This document shows, one piece after another, positions 22,472 to 30,508 of a stretch of 37,048 bases of DNA. The notes under the pieces were generated by a model. The model had not been told where the DNA came from, made no database searches, and saw only the letters and a program-made list of their open reading frames with translations. Position numbers and translations under genes: made by a program. Each line of letters begins with the position of its first letter. Position 1 is the first letter of the stretch. Origin of the DNA: Pseudomonadota bacterium (GTDB lineage Bacteria > Pseudomonadota > Alphaproteobacteria > Reyranellales > Reyranellaceae); assembly GCA_018240745.1 (NCBI GenBank), contig JAFEFF010000085.1, positions 1 to 37,048 on the forward strand. The letters are read 5' to 3'.

Positions 22472-24265
22472 ATGCGGCGGACCCTGACCTGGCATTTCGA
22501 CCTGCCGCCGGACCGGCTGTGGCCGGTGCTCGCGGCCACCGATCGCTTCAACGAGGCGATGGGCCTGCCGCCCTATGTGCTCGAGGAGACGCCGCAGCCC
22601 GACGGCACCGTGCTGCGCCGCGGGCGGGGCAAGGCGGCCGGCTACACGCTCGCCTGGGAGGAGAAGCCCTACGAGTGGATCCTCAACCGCCATTTCCGCC
22701 AGAGCCGCGTCTTCACCAAGGGTCCGTTCCGCCGCTTCGGCCCGGTGTTCGAGATCGTGCCCGAGGATGTCCAGGGGGGTCATCGCAGCAAGGTGAGCTA
22801 CACGCTGGAATGCGAGCCGATGAGCTGGGTCGGCCGCCTGTTCGGCAACCGGCTGCTGCGACAGGCGGGCGACGTGGTCGAGAAGCGCATGCTGCAGGCG
22901 GCTGCCTTCGCCAGGGGCGAGCGCCCCACCATGTTCGAATTGCCGCCGCCCGAACTGCCGGCCGGCGCGCGCGAGCGCGCCGCGGCGCTGGCCGAAGCGA
23001 TCGACCGCAGCCCCTACGGCAACGGGCTCGGCAAGCGGCTGACGGACTGCGTGCTGACCGGCATGGCGGCCGATCTGGCGCATCTCCGCCCCAAGCTGCT
23101 GGCGCGGGACTGGGGCGTGGCGCCGCGGCCGGTGATCGAGGCCTGCCTCGCGGCGGTGCGCGCGGGCCTGCTGACGATGAAGTGGGACCTGCTGTGCGAC
23201 AACTGCCGCGCGCCCAAGCTCACCGTCGGCGCGCTCGCCGAGCTGCCGCGCGGCGCGCACTGCCCGTCGTGCAACATCGACTACGACCGCGACTTCGAGC
23301 GCAACGTCGAGCTCTCCTTCTCGCCGGCGCCGGCGATCCGGCCACTGATGGCCGGGGGCTATTGCCTGAGCGGCCCGATGGCGACGCCGCATGTGCCGGT
23401 GCAGGTCCTGCTGCAGCCGGGCGAGCGGCGCAGCGTGGATCTTGCCCTTCCTGCCGGCCGCTATCGCCTGCGCACGCTCCATCCCGGCACGACGGCCGAC
23501 GTCGAGCATGACGGCGGCGCCTTCCCCGGGCTGCGCATCACGGCGACCGGCGTCGAGGCGTTGTCGCCGGGTGAGCCGGGCAAGATCGCCTTCGCGAACG
23601 ACGCGGGCTTCGAACTGGCCGCGCTGGTCGAGGACCGCACCTGGACCAGGGACGCGTTGACCGCGCCCGAGGTGGTGTCGCTGCAGGCCTTCCGCGATCT
23701 GTTCGCCGAGGCGACGCTTCGTCCGGGCGACGAGGCGGCGGTCGGGCAGGTGGCGCTCCTGTTCACCGACCTGCGCGGATCGACGGCGCTCTACGAGCGC
23801 GTGGGCGACGCCAAGGCCTTCAACCTCGTGCGCGAGCACTTCGCCTTCCTCGCCTCGATCGTCCGCGATCACGACGGCGCGGTGGTCAAGACGATCGGCG
23901 ATGCGGTGATGGCCTCGTTCGGCGATCCGGCCGACGCCGTGAGGGCGGCGCTCGCCATGCAGGCCCGCATCGCCGACTTCAATCGTGAGCGCGGGACCGG
24001 CGAGCTGGTGCTCAAGATCGGCGTCCATGTCGGCGCCAGCGTCATGGTGAGCCTGAACGAGCGGCTCGATTACTTCGGCTCGACCGTGAACATGGCCGCC
24101 CGCCTGCAGGGCCAGAGCGAAGGCGGCGACATCGTGCTGAGCCGGGCGGTCGCCGGGGATCCGGCGGTGAAGCCATTGCTCGTGGGCGTGCCCGCCCGCC
24201 CGGAGAGCGTGCCGCTCAAGGGCTTCGCCGAACCGGTGGGATTCGTCCGGGTTCTTCCCTCATAG
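22472..24265 (+). CDS. Soluble class III cyclase with SRPBCC and zinc-ribbon (DUF5939) domains
   Basis: This 597-residue cyclase has no membrane segments. Residues 1-150 look like an SRPBCC/polyketide-cyclase lipid-binding fold (LTWHFDLPPDRLWPVLAAT). Residues 165-400 form a DUF5939-like region with a zinc ribbon, C242-x2-C245 and C264-x2-C267. Residues 425-597 are the cyclase with D433, D477, K473, D533, N540 and R544 all kept. This suggests cyclic nucleotide synthesis controlled by a hydrophobic ligand. The ATG at 22472 starts at the natural beginning of the SRPBCC strand. It lies 73 bp after sodC and ends before a strong hairpin. Confidence 0.9.
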   Translation: MRRTLTWHFDLPPDRLWPVLAATDRFNEAMGLPPYVLEETPQPDGTVLRRGRGKAAGYTLAWEEKPYEWILNRHFRQSRVFTKGPFRRFGPVFEIVPEDVQGGHRSKVSYTLECEPMSWVGRLFGNRLLRQAGDVVEKRMLQAAAFARGERPTMFELPPPELPAGARERAAALAEAIDRSPYGNGLGKRLTDCVLTGMAADLAHLRPKLLARDWGVAPRPVIEACLAAVRAGLLTMKWDLLCDNCRAPKLTVGALAELPRGAHCPSCNIDYDRDFERNVELSFSPAPAIRPLMAGGYCLSGPMATPHVPVQVLLQPGERRSVDLALPAGRYRLRTLHPGTTADVEHDGGAFPGLRITATGVEALSPGEPGKIAFANDAGFELAALVEDRTWTRDALTAPEVVSLQAFRDLFAEATLRPGDEAAVGQVALLFTDLRGSTALYERVGDAKAFNLVREHFAFLASIVRDHDGAVVKTIGDAVMASFGDPADAVRAALAMQARIADFNRERGTGELVLKIGVHVGASVMVSLNERLDYFGSTVNMAARLQGQSEGGDIVLSRAVAGDPAVKPLLVGVPARPESVPLKGFAEPVGFVRVLPS

Positions 24266-24270
24266 GACCG

Positions 24271-24302
24271 CCAGTGGCGCTCAAGCTCATGAGCGCCACT
24301 GG
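24271..24302. terminator. Perfect 13-bp hairpin between convergent genes
   Basis: CCAGTGGCGCTCA (24271-24283) pairs with 24290-24302 across a 6-base loop. The flanks GGACCG and CGGTCC can extend the pairing around a bulge. It is sited between the stops of the cyclase and the convergent esterase. There is no T tract, so it is a bidirectional weak terminator or a mRNA 3'-end protector. Confidence 0.6.
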
Positions 24303-24320
24303 AGTGGCGCGGTCCGATGA

Positions 24321-25268
24321 TCAGGTCCCGAAGTGAGCGGCCAGCACGGCCGCCGCCTCGTCGTTCGCCTTCAGGCCCTGCTTCAGGAACCGGGTCAGCG
24401 AAAAGAAGCCGTGGATGGTGCCGGGGTAGTTGACGTAGGTCGTCTTCACGCCGGCATCGATCAGGCGGTCGGCATAGGCGCGGCCCTCGTCGCGCAACGG
24501 GTCGAAGCCCGCCGTCAGCACGAACGCGGGCGGCAGGCCGCTCACATCCTCGGCCAGCAGCGGCGACAGGCGCAGGTCGGCAAGATCGCTGCCGGCCGGC
24601 GCATAGGCCTTCCAGAACCACTCGATGAGATCGCGCGTCAGGAAATAGCCGTCGCTGAACAGGCGATGGGACTCCGTGTTCCGCCGCGCATCGGTCGCAG
24701 GATAGATCAGCATCTGGAAGGCCGGCATCGGCTCGCCGGTCTGCTTGCAGGCCTGGCAGACGACGGCCGAGATGTTGCCGCCCGCCGAATCGCCGCCGAC
24801 CGCGAGCCGCGCCGGATCGGCGTCGAACAGGGCGGCGTTGTCGCGGACGTGCCGGAACGCAGCCAGCGAATCCTCGATCGGCGTCGGGAAGGGATGCTCT
24901 GGCGCCAGCCGATAGTCGACCGAGACAACCTGGCAGCGGCTCCTGTTGGCGATCCGCCGGCAGGTCGAATCGTGCGTCTCGATGTTGCCGATCACCCAGC
25001 CACCGCCGTGATAGTAGAGCAGCGTCGGCAGGCTCGCGCCCTCCACGCCGAGCGGCCGGTAGCGGCGGAACTTCAGCGCGGCGCCCGGCACCGGGATCGT
25101 GCCGTCGAACGTCGCGGCGACTTCCGGCGGCTCGGCCTCGCAGCCCTCCGACATCCTGTCGACCTCGGCGCGGCCCTTGGCGTAGGGCAGGGTGTGCAGC
25201 TTCGGCCGCCCGTCCTTCTCGGCCTGCTCCATCAGGTCGAGCAGCAGTCGGACCTCTCCGTCGAGCAT
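24321..25268 (-). CDS. Alpha/beta hydrolase of the hormone-sensitive lipase family
   Basis: This 315-residue esterase of the HSL family (bacterial family IV) has an oxyanion HGGGW motif in YYHGGGWVIG, a nucleophile elbow GDSAGG, an Asp region in FDPLRDEG and a catalytic His in IHGFFSL. Such enzymes cleave short- to medium-chain acyl esters in the cytoplasm. The N-terminal cap (MLDGEVRLLLDLMEQAEKDG) is as usual. The Bug-type binding protein gene starts upstream of it on the other side of a 72-bp gap, reading the same way, so they may be co-transcribed. Confidence 0.92.
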   Translation of the reverse strand: MLDGEVRLLLDLMEQAEKDGRPKLHTLPYAKGRAEVDRMSEGCEAEPPEVAATFDGTIPVPGAALKFRRYRPLGVEGASLPTLLYYHGGGWVIGNIETHDSTCRRIANRSRCQVVSVDYRLAPEHPFPTPIEDSLAAFRHVRDNAALFDADPARLAVGGDSAGGNISAVVCQACKQTGEPMPAFQMLIYPATDARRNTESHRLFSDGYFLTRDLIEWFWKAYAPAGSDLADLRLSPLLAEDVSGLPPAFVLTAGFDPLRDEGRAYADRLIDAGVKTTYVNYPGTIHGFFSLTRFLKQGLKANDEAAAVLAAHFGT

Positions 25269-25340
25269 CTCGGTCTCCGTTGCGGACTTAGTCGAACAAT
25301 CGCGGTACGCGAAGAGCGCCGGCGCTCCGCCCGGGCGGTC

Positions 25341-26333
25341 TCACTCGAGCTTGACGCCGGCGAGATGGATCACGCCGGCCCACTTGGCGACCTCCTGGCG
25401 GCGGAAGCGGGCAAGATCTTCGGGCGAGCCGCCGCCAACGATGCCGCCCACGGCGAGGAACGCGTCGGTCACGTCCTTGCTCTCGAGCGTGGCCGCCGCG
25501 GCATCGTGGATGCGGCCGCGATCGGCCAGGCTCGCGCTGCCGGGCGAGAATAGGCCATACCAATTGTCGGAATTGACTCGCGGATAGCCGAGCTCGCCCA
25601 TGGTCGGCAGATCGGGCAGGAGCGGGGAGCGGACTGCCGAGGTCACGGCGAGCGCCTTCAGCGCGCCCGAGCGGATGTGCGGCAGCAGAACCGGCACGTC
25701 GAGGATGGTGCTCTGGATCGTGCCCGCGAGCAGGTCGTTGGTGCAGGGCGCCGCCCCGCGATAGGGCACGTGCACGAGGTCGGTGCCGGTCTCGCGCTTG
25801 AACAGCTCGATCGCGAGATGGGTGATGCCGCCGGTCCCCGCCGAGCCGCAGGTCCATTTGCCGGGCTCGGCCTTGAGCCGCGCCAGGAACGTCTTGAAGT
25901 CGTTTATTCCCGACTTGGCGTTGACGACCAGGATCTCCTGCACCTTCACGACCAAGATGACCGGGGCGAGGTCGCGCTCGGGGTCGTAAGGCATGCGCGG
26001 CATCAGGCTCTGCATGATCGAGGCGGCGGACGCGCTGGCAATGCCCATGACGTGCGGGTCGTTCGACTTGGCGACGAAGTCCATGCCGGTGACGCCCGCG
26101 ACGCCGCTCTTGTTCTCGACCACCACCGGCTTGCCGAGCTGCCCCGACATGCCCTGCGCCATGTGGCGGCCGAAGATGTCGGCCGGCCCGCCGGCGGGAA
26201 ACGGCACGATCAGGGTGAGCGGCTTGCTCGGAAAGGCCTGCGCACGGGCTGTCGTGGCCAGTGACGGGGCCAGTGATGGGGCAAGCGACGCGGCGCCGAG
26301 CCCCGCGAGCGCGCTTCGGCGCGAGAGTCTCAT
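25341..26333 (-). CDS. Bug-type (TctC) extracytoplasmic solute-binding protein
   Basis: This 330-residue periplasmic binding protein of the tripartite tricarboxylate family has a Tat-like leader (SRRSALAGLGAASLA) then QAFPSKPLTLIVPFPAGGPADIFGR, the hallmark opening of Bug proteins, which bind carboxylates through two water-mediated loops. The signal peptide carries a repeated SLAP unit from a 12-bp tandem repeat. The start is fixed by GGAGG 8 bases upstream. No TctA or TctB membrane partner is encoded here, as is usual for the many orphan Bug genes of soil proteobacteria. Confidence 0.92.
   Translation of the reverse strand: MRLSRRSALAGLGAASLAPSLAPSLATTARAQAFPSKPLTLIVPFPAGGPADIFGRHMAQGMSGQLGKPVVVENKSGVAGVTGMDFVAKSNDPHVMGIASASAASIMQSLMPRMPYDPERDLAPVILVVKVQEILVVNAKSGINDFKTFLARLKAEPGKWTCGSAGTGGITHLAIELFKRETGTDLVHVPYRGAAPCTNDLLAGTIQSTILDVPVLLPHIRSGALKALAVTSAVRSPLLPDLPTMGELGYPRVNSDNWYGLFSPGSASLADRGRIHDAAAATLESKDVTDAFLAVGGIVGGGSPEDLARFRRQEVAKWAGVIHLAGVKLE
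26256..26291. repeat. 12-bp tandem repeat inside the Bug signal peptide
   Basis: Three in-frame 12-bp units (26256-26267, 26268-26279, 26280-26291) read GGCCAGTGACGG, GGCCAGTGATGG and a diverged GGCAAGCGACGC. They encode repeated Ser-Leu-Ala-Pro in the hydrophobic leader, so copy-number change would alter leader length without a frameshift. Confidence 0.7.
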
Positions 26334-26367
26334 TTCATTGACCTCCGTTACTCGGCAAAAGTTTGCG

Positions 26368-26895
26368 CTATTGGCCGAACCCGGTCCAGCCGACGGCCGC
26401 GCCCATCGCCAGCATCCACAGCGGATGGACCCTGAAGCGCAGCAGCACGAGGGTGCTTGCGGCGGTGATGGCGACGAAGATCCAGTCATGATCGACGGTG
26501 CGGGCGATGACGGTGGCGCTCGCTGCGACGAGCCCGACCGAGATCGGCACGAGGCCTGCCTGCACGGCGGCACGCCACGGCTTGTCCCGGAAGCGCCGCC
26601 ACAGCCGCAGCGCCACCACGGTCAGGACCGAGGACGGGCCGAAGATCGCGAACGTCGTCACGAGCATGCCGGCGAGCCCCGCGACCTGCCAGCCGATCAA
26701 CGGCGCGACCATCATGTTCGGGCCGGGAGCGGCCTGGGCCAGCGCATAGAGGGCCGCGAAGTCGGCGCCGGTCATCCAGTGGTGCACGTCGACCACCTGG
26801 CGATGCATCTCGGGCAGGGTGGTGTTGCCGCCGCCGAACGCGACCACCGAGAGCTGGGCGAAGATCAGCGCCAGCGCGACCAGGGTCTGGTTCAT
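26368..26895 (-). CDS. ChrA-type transporter, second half (short-chain CHR)
   Basis: This 175-residue membrane protein carries one CHR domain: FGGGNTTLPEMHRQVVD near the N-terminus, then PGPNMMVAPLIGW and several hydrophobic helices (GLAGMLVTTFAIFGPSSVL, DWIFVAITAASTLVLL). It pairs with the preceding CHR gene, whose stop it overlaps by 4 bp (ATGA). Short-chain CHR pairs act together as chromate exporters or related anion transporters. No chromate reductase or regulator is adjacent, so the substrate is uncertain. Confidence 0.9.
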   Translation of the reverse strand: MNQTLVALALIFAQLSVVAFGGGNTTLPEMHRQVVDVHHWMTGADFAALYALAQAAPGPNMMVAPLIGWQVAGLAGMLVTTFAIFGPSSVLTVVALRLWRRFRDKPWRAAVQAGLVPISVGLVAASATVIARTVDHDWIFVAITAASTLVLLRFRVHPLWMLAMGAAVGWTGFGQ

Positions 26896-27440
26896 GCGCC
26901 GACCCTCATCATCAGGAAGATGCTGATCGGTGCGGCGACCAGCATGGTCGGCACCAGCGGCAGGTGGAAGCCGGCGATCGCCGCGCAGATCACCACCGCG
27001 ATCGCGATGCCGAGCGGCCGGCGGCGCAGCGCCGTCGCGAGCTTGAGCGCCATCGAGATCAGCAGCCCGGCGGCCGCCGCGGCGAGGCCCGCGAACATGT
27101 GCACGACGTGCGGATCGTGGCTGAAGCGCGCATAGACCATGCCCAGCGCCAGCACGATCACGGCCGGGGCGGCGATCAGGCCGGTGATCGCCGCGGCCGC
27201 GCCGGGAATGCCGCGGAAATGCAGGCCGATCGCGACCGACAGGTTGATGATGTTGCCGCCCGGCAGGAACTGGCAAAGGCTCAGCAGCTCGTTGAACTCG
27301 GCGCCGGTGAGCCAGCGGCGCTTGTCGACCACCATGTGGCGGGCGAGCGGCAGCACGCCGCCGAAACCGGTCAGTCCCAGGAGGAGGAACCCCTCGAACA
27401 GGCCGCCGAGCGTCGGCGTTTCTCGCTCCATTTCCGCCAT
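26892..27440 (-). CDS. ChrA-type transporter, first half (short-chain CHR)
   Basis: This 182-residue protein carries the N-terminal CHR motif GLTGFGGVLPLARHMVVDKRRWLT and a PGGNIINLSVAIG segment, followed by hydrophobic helices. It is the partner of the overlapping downstream CHR gene; in long-chain ChrA the two halves are fused. An ATG at 27423-27425 (residue 5 of the frame is MERET) is a possible alternative start. It is divergent from the methylmalonyl-CoA mutase gene, with a 138-bp intergenic region between. Confidence 0.9.
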   Translation of the reverse strand: MAEMERETPTLGGLFEGFLLLGLTGFGGVLPLARHMVVDKRRWLTGAEFNELLSLCQFLPGGNIINLSVAIGLHFRGIPGAAAAITGLIAAPAVIVLALGMVYARFSHDPHVVHMFAGLAAAAAGLLISMALKLATALRRRPLGIAIAVVICAAIAGFHLPLVPTMLVAAPISIFLMMRVGA

Positions 27441-27578
27441 GATGGGCCGGTGCTAAGGGCCGGCGCACCGGAAGTCCAATATGCGATTTCGCAGGCAGCT
27501 ATACGTAGCGTGTCTGGCCGGGTTGCGGCCCGAAACACCGTATTGGCGAAGGCACGGGCCAGCGACTAAATTGGTCTT

Positions 27579-29735
27579 ATGGCCGACTTTCCGAAGAAGA
27601 CCCTCGCCGATTGGGAGAAGCTCGCCGCCAGGGAGCTGCGCGACAAGCCGCTCGAGTCGCTGAACTGGACGACGCCCGAGGGCATCGTCGTGAAGCCGCT
27701 CTATACGGCCGAGGACCTCGAAGGGCTCGAGACCGCCGGCGCCCTGCCGGGCTTCCCGCCGTTCCTGCGCGGGCCGAAGGCGACGATGTATGCCGGCCGG
27801 CCCTGGACGGTGCGCCAGTACGCCGGTTTCTCGACCGCCGAGGAGTCCAACAAATTCTATCGCGCCAACCTCGCAGCCGGGCAGATGGGCCTGTCGGTGG
27901 CGTTCGATCTCGCAACGCACCGGGGCTACGACAGCGATCATCCGCGCGTGGTTGGTGACGTCGGCAAGGCCGGTGTGGCGATCGACAGCGTCGAGGACAT
28001 GAAGATCCTGTTCGACGGCATCCCGCTCGACAAGATGACCGTGTCGATGACCATGAACGGCGCCGTCCTGCCGGTGCTGGCGGGCTACATCGTCGCCGCC
28101 GAGGAGCAGGGGGTGCCGCAGGACAAGCTGGGCGGCACGATCCAGAACGACATCCTCAAGGAGTTCATGGTCCGGAACACCTACATCTATCCGCCCGGAC
28201 CCAGCATGCGGATCGTGGCCGACATCATCGAGCACACGGCGAAGTTCATGCCGAAGTTCAACTCGATCTCGATCTCCGGCTATCACATGCAGGAGGCGGG
28301 GGCGACGCTGGTCCAGGAGCTGGCTTTCACGCTGGCCGACGGCCTCGAATATGTGCGCGCGGCGAAAGCGAAGGGCCTCGATATCGACGCCTTCGCGCCG
28401 CGCCTGTCGTTCTTCTTCTGCATCGGCATGAACTTCTTCATGGAGGTGGCGAAGCTGCGCGCCGCCCGCTTCCTGTGGGCCGAGCTGATCAAGCCGTTCG
28501 AGCCGAAGAAGGCCGATTCGCTGTCGCTGCGCACGCACTGCCAGACCTCGGGCGTGTCGCTGACCGAGAAGGACCCGTACAACAACGTCGTCCGCACCGC
28601 CTACGAGGCGATGGCGGCGGTGCTGGGCGGCACGCAGTCGCTGCATACCAATTCGTTCGACGAGGCGATCGCGCTGCCGACCGTGCAGTCGGCCCGGATC
28701 GCCCGCAATACCCAGCTGATCCTCCAGCACGAGACCGGCGTCACCAGGGTCGTCGATCCGCTGGCCGGCAGCTACTACGTCGAATCGCTGACCGCGAGCC
28801 TGATCGCCGAGGCGCGCAAGCTGATTGCCGAGGTCGAGGCGCTGGGCGGCATGACCAAGGCGGTCGAGGCCGGCATGCCCAAGATGCGCATCGAGGAGGC
28901 GGCGGCGCGCAAGCAGGCGCGCATCGATCGCGGCGAGGAAGTCGTGGTCGGCGTCAACAGGTTCCAGCTCAAGGAAGAGCCGGCCATCGAGATCCTCGAC
29001 GTCGACAACGACAAGGTGCGCGAATCGCAGGTCACGCGCCTGCAGAAGATTCGCGCCAATCGCGACGAGGCCAGGTGTGTGGCGGCGTTGAAGGCGCTGG
29101 GCGAGGCGGCGCGCAACGGCACCGGCAACCTGCTCGCGCTGTCGATCGAGGCGACGCGGGCCCGCGCCACGGTGGGCGAGATCTCGTCGGCACTGGAAGG
29201 CGTCTATGGCCGCTACCAGGCGACCATCCGCTCGATCTCCGGCGTCTATGCCGGCGAATGGGAGGGCGACGAGGGGCTGGCCCGCATCCGCACCGACGTC
29301 GCCGCCTTCGCCGAGGAGGAGGGTCGCCGGCCGCGCCTGATGGTCGTGAAGATGGGCCAGGACGGCCACGATCGCGGCGCCAAGGTGATCGCCACCGCCT
29401 TCGCCGACCTGGGCTTCGACGTCGATATCGGCCCCTTGTTCCAGACGCCGGCCGAGGCCGCGCGCGCGGCGATCGAGAACGACGTGCACGTGATCGGCGT
29501 GTCGAGCCAGGCCGCCGGCCACAAGACCCTGGTGCCGCAGCTGATCGGGGAGCTGAAGAAGCAGGGCGGCGACGACGTGATGGTCGTGGTGGGCGGCGTG
29601 GTGCCCGCCCAGGATTACGACTTCCTGAAGAAGGCCGGCGTCGCAGCGATCTACGGCCCCGGCACCAACATCCCGGCCGCCGCCGCCGAGATCCTCGCCT
29701 TCCTGCGTCAACGCAACCAAAAGCGCGCGGCGTAG
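27579..29735 (+). CDS. scpA: Methylmalonyl-CoA mutase, large (single-chain) form
   Basis: This 718-residue adenosylcobalamin enzyme interconverts (R)-methylmalonyl-CoA and succinyl-CoA. The N-terminal TIM barrel binds the acyl-CoA ([55 protein letters not shown] segments). The C-terminal B12 domain has the base-off motif in [15 protein letters not shown], then [10 protein letters not shown] and GVVPAQDYD. Length matches the catalytic subunit. The chaperone GTPase MeaB is encoded 4.7 kb downstream on the same strand. The stop is followed after three bases by the left inverted repeat of the GIY-YIG element, which may act as its terminator. Confidence 0.96.
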   Translation: MADFPKKTLADWEKLAARELRDKPLESLNWTTPEGIVVKPLYTAEDLEGLETAGALPGFPPFLRGPKATMYAGRPWTVRQYAGFSTAEESNKFYRANLAAGQMGLSVAFDLATHRGYDSDHPRVVGDVGKAGVAIDSVEDMKILFDGIPLDKMTVSMTMNGAVLPVLAGYIVAAEEQGVPQDKLGGTIQNDILKEFMVRNTYIYPPGPSMRIVADIIEHTAKFMPKFNSISISGYHMQEAGATLVQELAFTLADGLEYVRAAKAKGLDIDAFAPRLSFFFCIGMNFFMEVAKLRAARFLWAELIKPFEPKKADSLSLRTHCQTSGVSLTEKDPYNNVVRTAYEAMAAVLGGTQSLHTNSFDEAIALPTVQSARIARNTQLILQHETGVTRVVDPLAGSYYVESLTASLIAEARKLIAEVEALGGMTKAVEAGMPKMRIEEAAARKQARIDRGEEVVVGVNRFQLKEEPAIEILDVDNDKVRESQVTRLQKIRANRDEARCVAALKALGEAARNGTGNLLALSIEATRARATVGEISSALEGVYGRYQATIRSISGVYAGEWEGDEGLARIRTDVAAFAEEEGRRPRLMVVKMGQDGHDRGAKVIATAFADLGFDVDIGPLFQTPAEAARAAIENDVHVIGVSSQAAGHKTLVPQLIGELKKQGGDDVMVVVGGVVPAQDYDFLKKAGVAAIYGPGTNIPAAAAEILAFLRQRNQKRAA

Positions 29736-29738
29736 CTC

Positions 29739-29807
29739 CCCGTCGTCCCGAGTCGCGCGGGTAACCCCCGCGCTTTAGCGAAGCGAAGCCGAGGGACCTC
29801 TTTTCGC
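29739..29807. repeat. Left terminal inverted repeat of the GIY-YIG unit
   Basis: It begins three bases after the mutase stop and ends eight bases before the nuclease ATG. It contains CCCGTCGTCCCGAGT, a nested GC hairpin (29755-29773), then GAAGCGAAG and CCGAGGGACCTCTTTTCGC. It probably contains or replaces the promoter of the nuclease gene. Confidence 0.8.
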
Positions 29808-29815
29808 GGTGCCGG

Positions 29816-30178
29816 ATGCGGAAGCCCGTCGTCTATATTCTGGCGAGCCACACCGGGCGAGCCCTGTACATCGGCGTTACGACTAACCTGCCTCGACGGC
29901 TCGCGGAGCATCGCAAGGGCGAGGTTATCCACACGGCCAAATATCGAATCGACCGGCTGATCTATGTCGAATCCTACGACACTGCGCCGGACGCCATCGC
30001 TCGCGAAAAACAACTGAAGAATTGGAGTCGTGCAAACAAAATCGCTCTGATCAATCGTGCTAATCTAGACTGGCGCGATCTAAATGGCGAAATCCACGAC
30101 TTAGGTCAGCACAGCGAAAAGAGGTCCCTCGGCTCCGCTTCGCTTCACTCGGGACGACGGGCCAAAACCTGTGGATAA
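29816..30178 (+). CDS. Small GIY-YIG endonuclease domain protein
   Basis: This 120-residue stand-alone GIY-YIG (URI-family, COG2827-like) nuclease has first motif VYILAS (6-11), YIG at 18-20 (Y18 catalytic), R27/R28 in the first helix and E64 in REKQLKNW, the metal-binding Glu. All catalytic positions look intact. The domain proper ends near residue 98; residues 100-120 are encoded by the right inverted repeat, so that tail probably has no family function. No good ribosome site precedes the ATG. The neighbours do not suggest a repair role; its setting between inverted repeats suggests it acts on those DNA ends. Confidence 0.9.
   Translation: MRKPVVYILASHTGRALYIGVTTNLPRRLAEHRKGEVIHTAKYRIDRLIYVESYDTAPDAIAREKQLKNWSRANKIALINRANLDWRDLNGEIHDLGQHSEKRSLGSASLHSGRRAKTCG
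30114..30161. repeat. Right terminal inverted repeat of the GIY-YIG unit
   Basis: This is the complement of the left repeat in blocks of 19, 9 and 15 bp with a 5-bp extra segment (30133-30137). It overlaps the 3' end of the nuclease reading frame. Confidence 0.8.
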
Positions 30179-30199
30179 CGCCTCCGCTCGGAGTCTCAT

Positions 30200-30264
30200 T
30201 ATGGGCAATGGCCCGTGACTTCGGGCCTGCTTTCCGCGCCATAAGAGCGAGGCCATTGCCCATA
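30200..30264. repeat. 14-bp inverted repeat with nested hairpin
   Basis: TATGGGCAATGGCC (30200-30213) is perfectly complementary to 30251-30264. The loop contains a second pairing, GGCCCG (30210-30215) with CGGGCC (30222-30227), that competes with the outer stem. Resembles intergenic palindromic units. Confidence 0.6.
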
Positions 30265-30424
30265 TTAGGTGTTCGACGGCGCGATGATGCAGTGTTGCGC
30301 GGATGATGTTGCGTGCTTCGCGCCTGCTCTCGCTCGCCGGCTGCCGATGCCGATGGCCTCGGCAGTTGCGCCGTCCCCGGCCCGGACGAGGTGTTTTTTC
30401 GCGTGGCCCGGAGTCGGTGGATTC

Positions 30425-30473
30425 GTGGACTCCCGGGTGAAAACGCTGATGCACCAGAGGCTTGGGAGTCCAC
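30425..30473. repeat. 10-bp inverted repeat
   Basis: GTGGACTCCC (30425-30434) pairs with GGGAGTCCAC (30464-30473). Further direct copies of the TGGACTC core follow at 30481 and 30491, just past the 3' end of the minus-strand DUF3108 gene. Confidence 0.5.
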
Positions 30474-30508
30474 TCGGCACTGGACTCTTGTGGACTCCGC
30501 GGCGCTCG

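Larger units (their letters stand above)
29739..30161 (+). mobile_element. GIY-YIG unit bounded by long terminal inverted repeats
   Basis: A 423-bp segment is enclosed by inverted repeats: left 29739-29807, right 30114-30161. Aligned arms match perfectly in three blocks, 15 bp (29739-29753 with 30147-30161), 9 bp (29780-29788 with 30138-30146) and 19 bp (29789-29807 with 30114-30132). The left arm has a 26-bp insertion that is itself a GCGCGGG/CCCGCGC hairpin; the right has 5 extra bases. The only gene inside is a small nuclease. Base composition inside is clearly lower in GC than the flanks. No target-site duplication is evident. Confidence 0.65.
30179..30508. other. Gene-free, palindrome-rich gap
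   Basis: No credible gene is seen in these 330 bp between the nuclease and the DUF3108 gene. The stretch holds two inverted repeats (listed separately) and scattered copies of TGGACTC near 30426, 30481 and 30491. Together with the GIY-YIG unit this makes a repeat-dense island of about 770 bp in an otherwise compact region. Confidence 0.6.

Noticed and set aside
27453..29720. A 755-codon open frame antisense to methylmalonyl-CoA mutase
   Set aside because: It mirrors the mutase frame; high third-position GC removes stops from the opposite strand. Its composition is Arg/His/Asp/Gly-rich with no domain.
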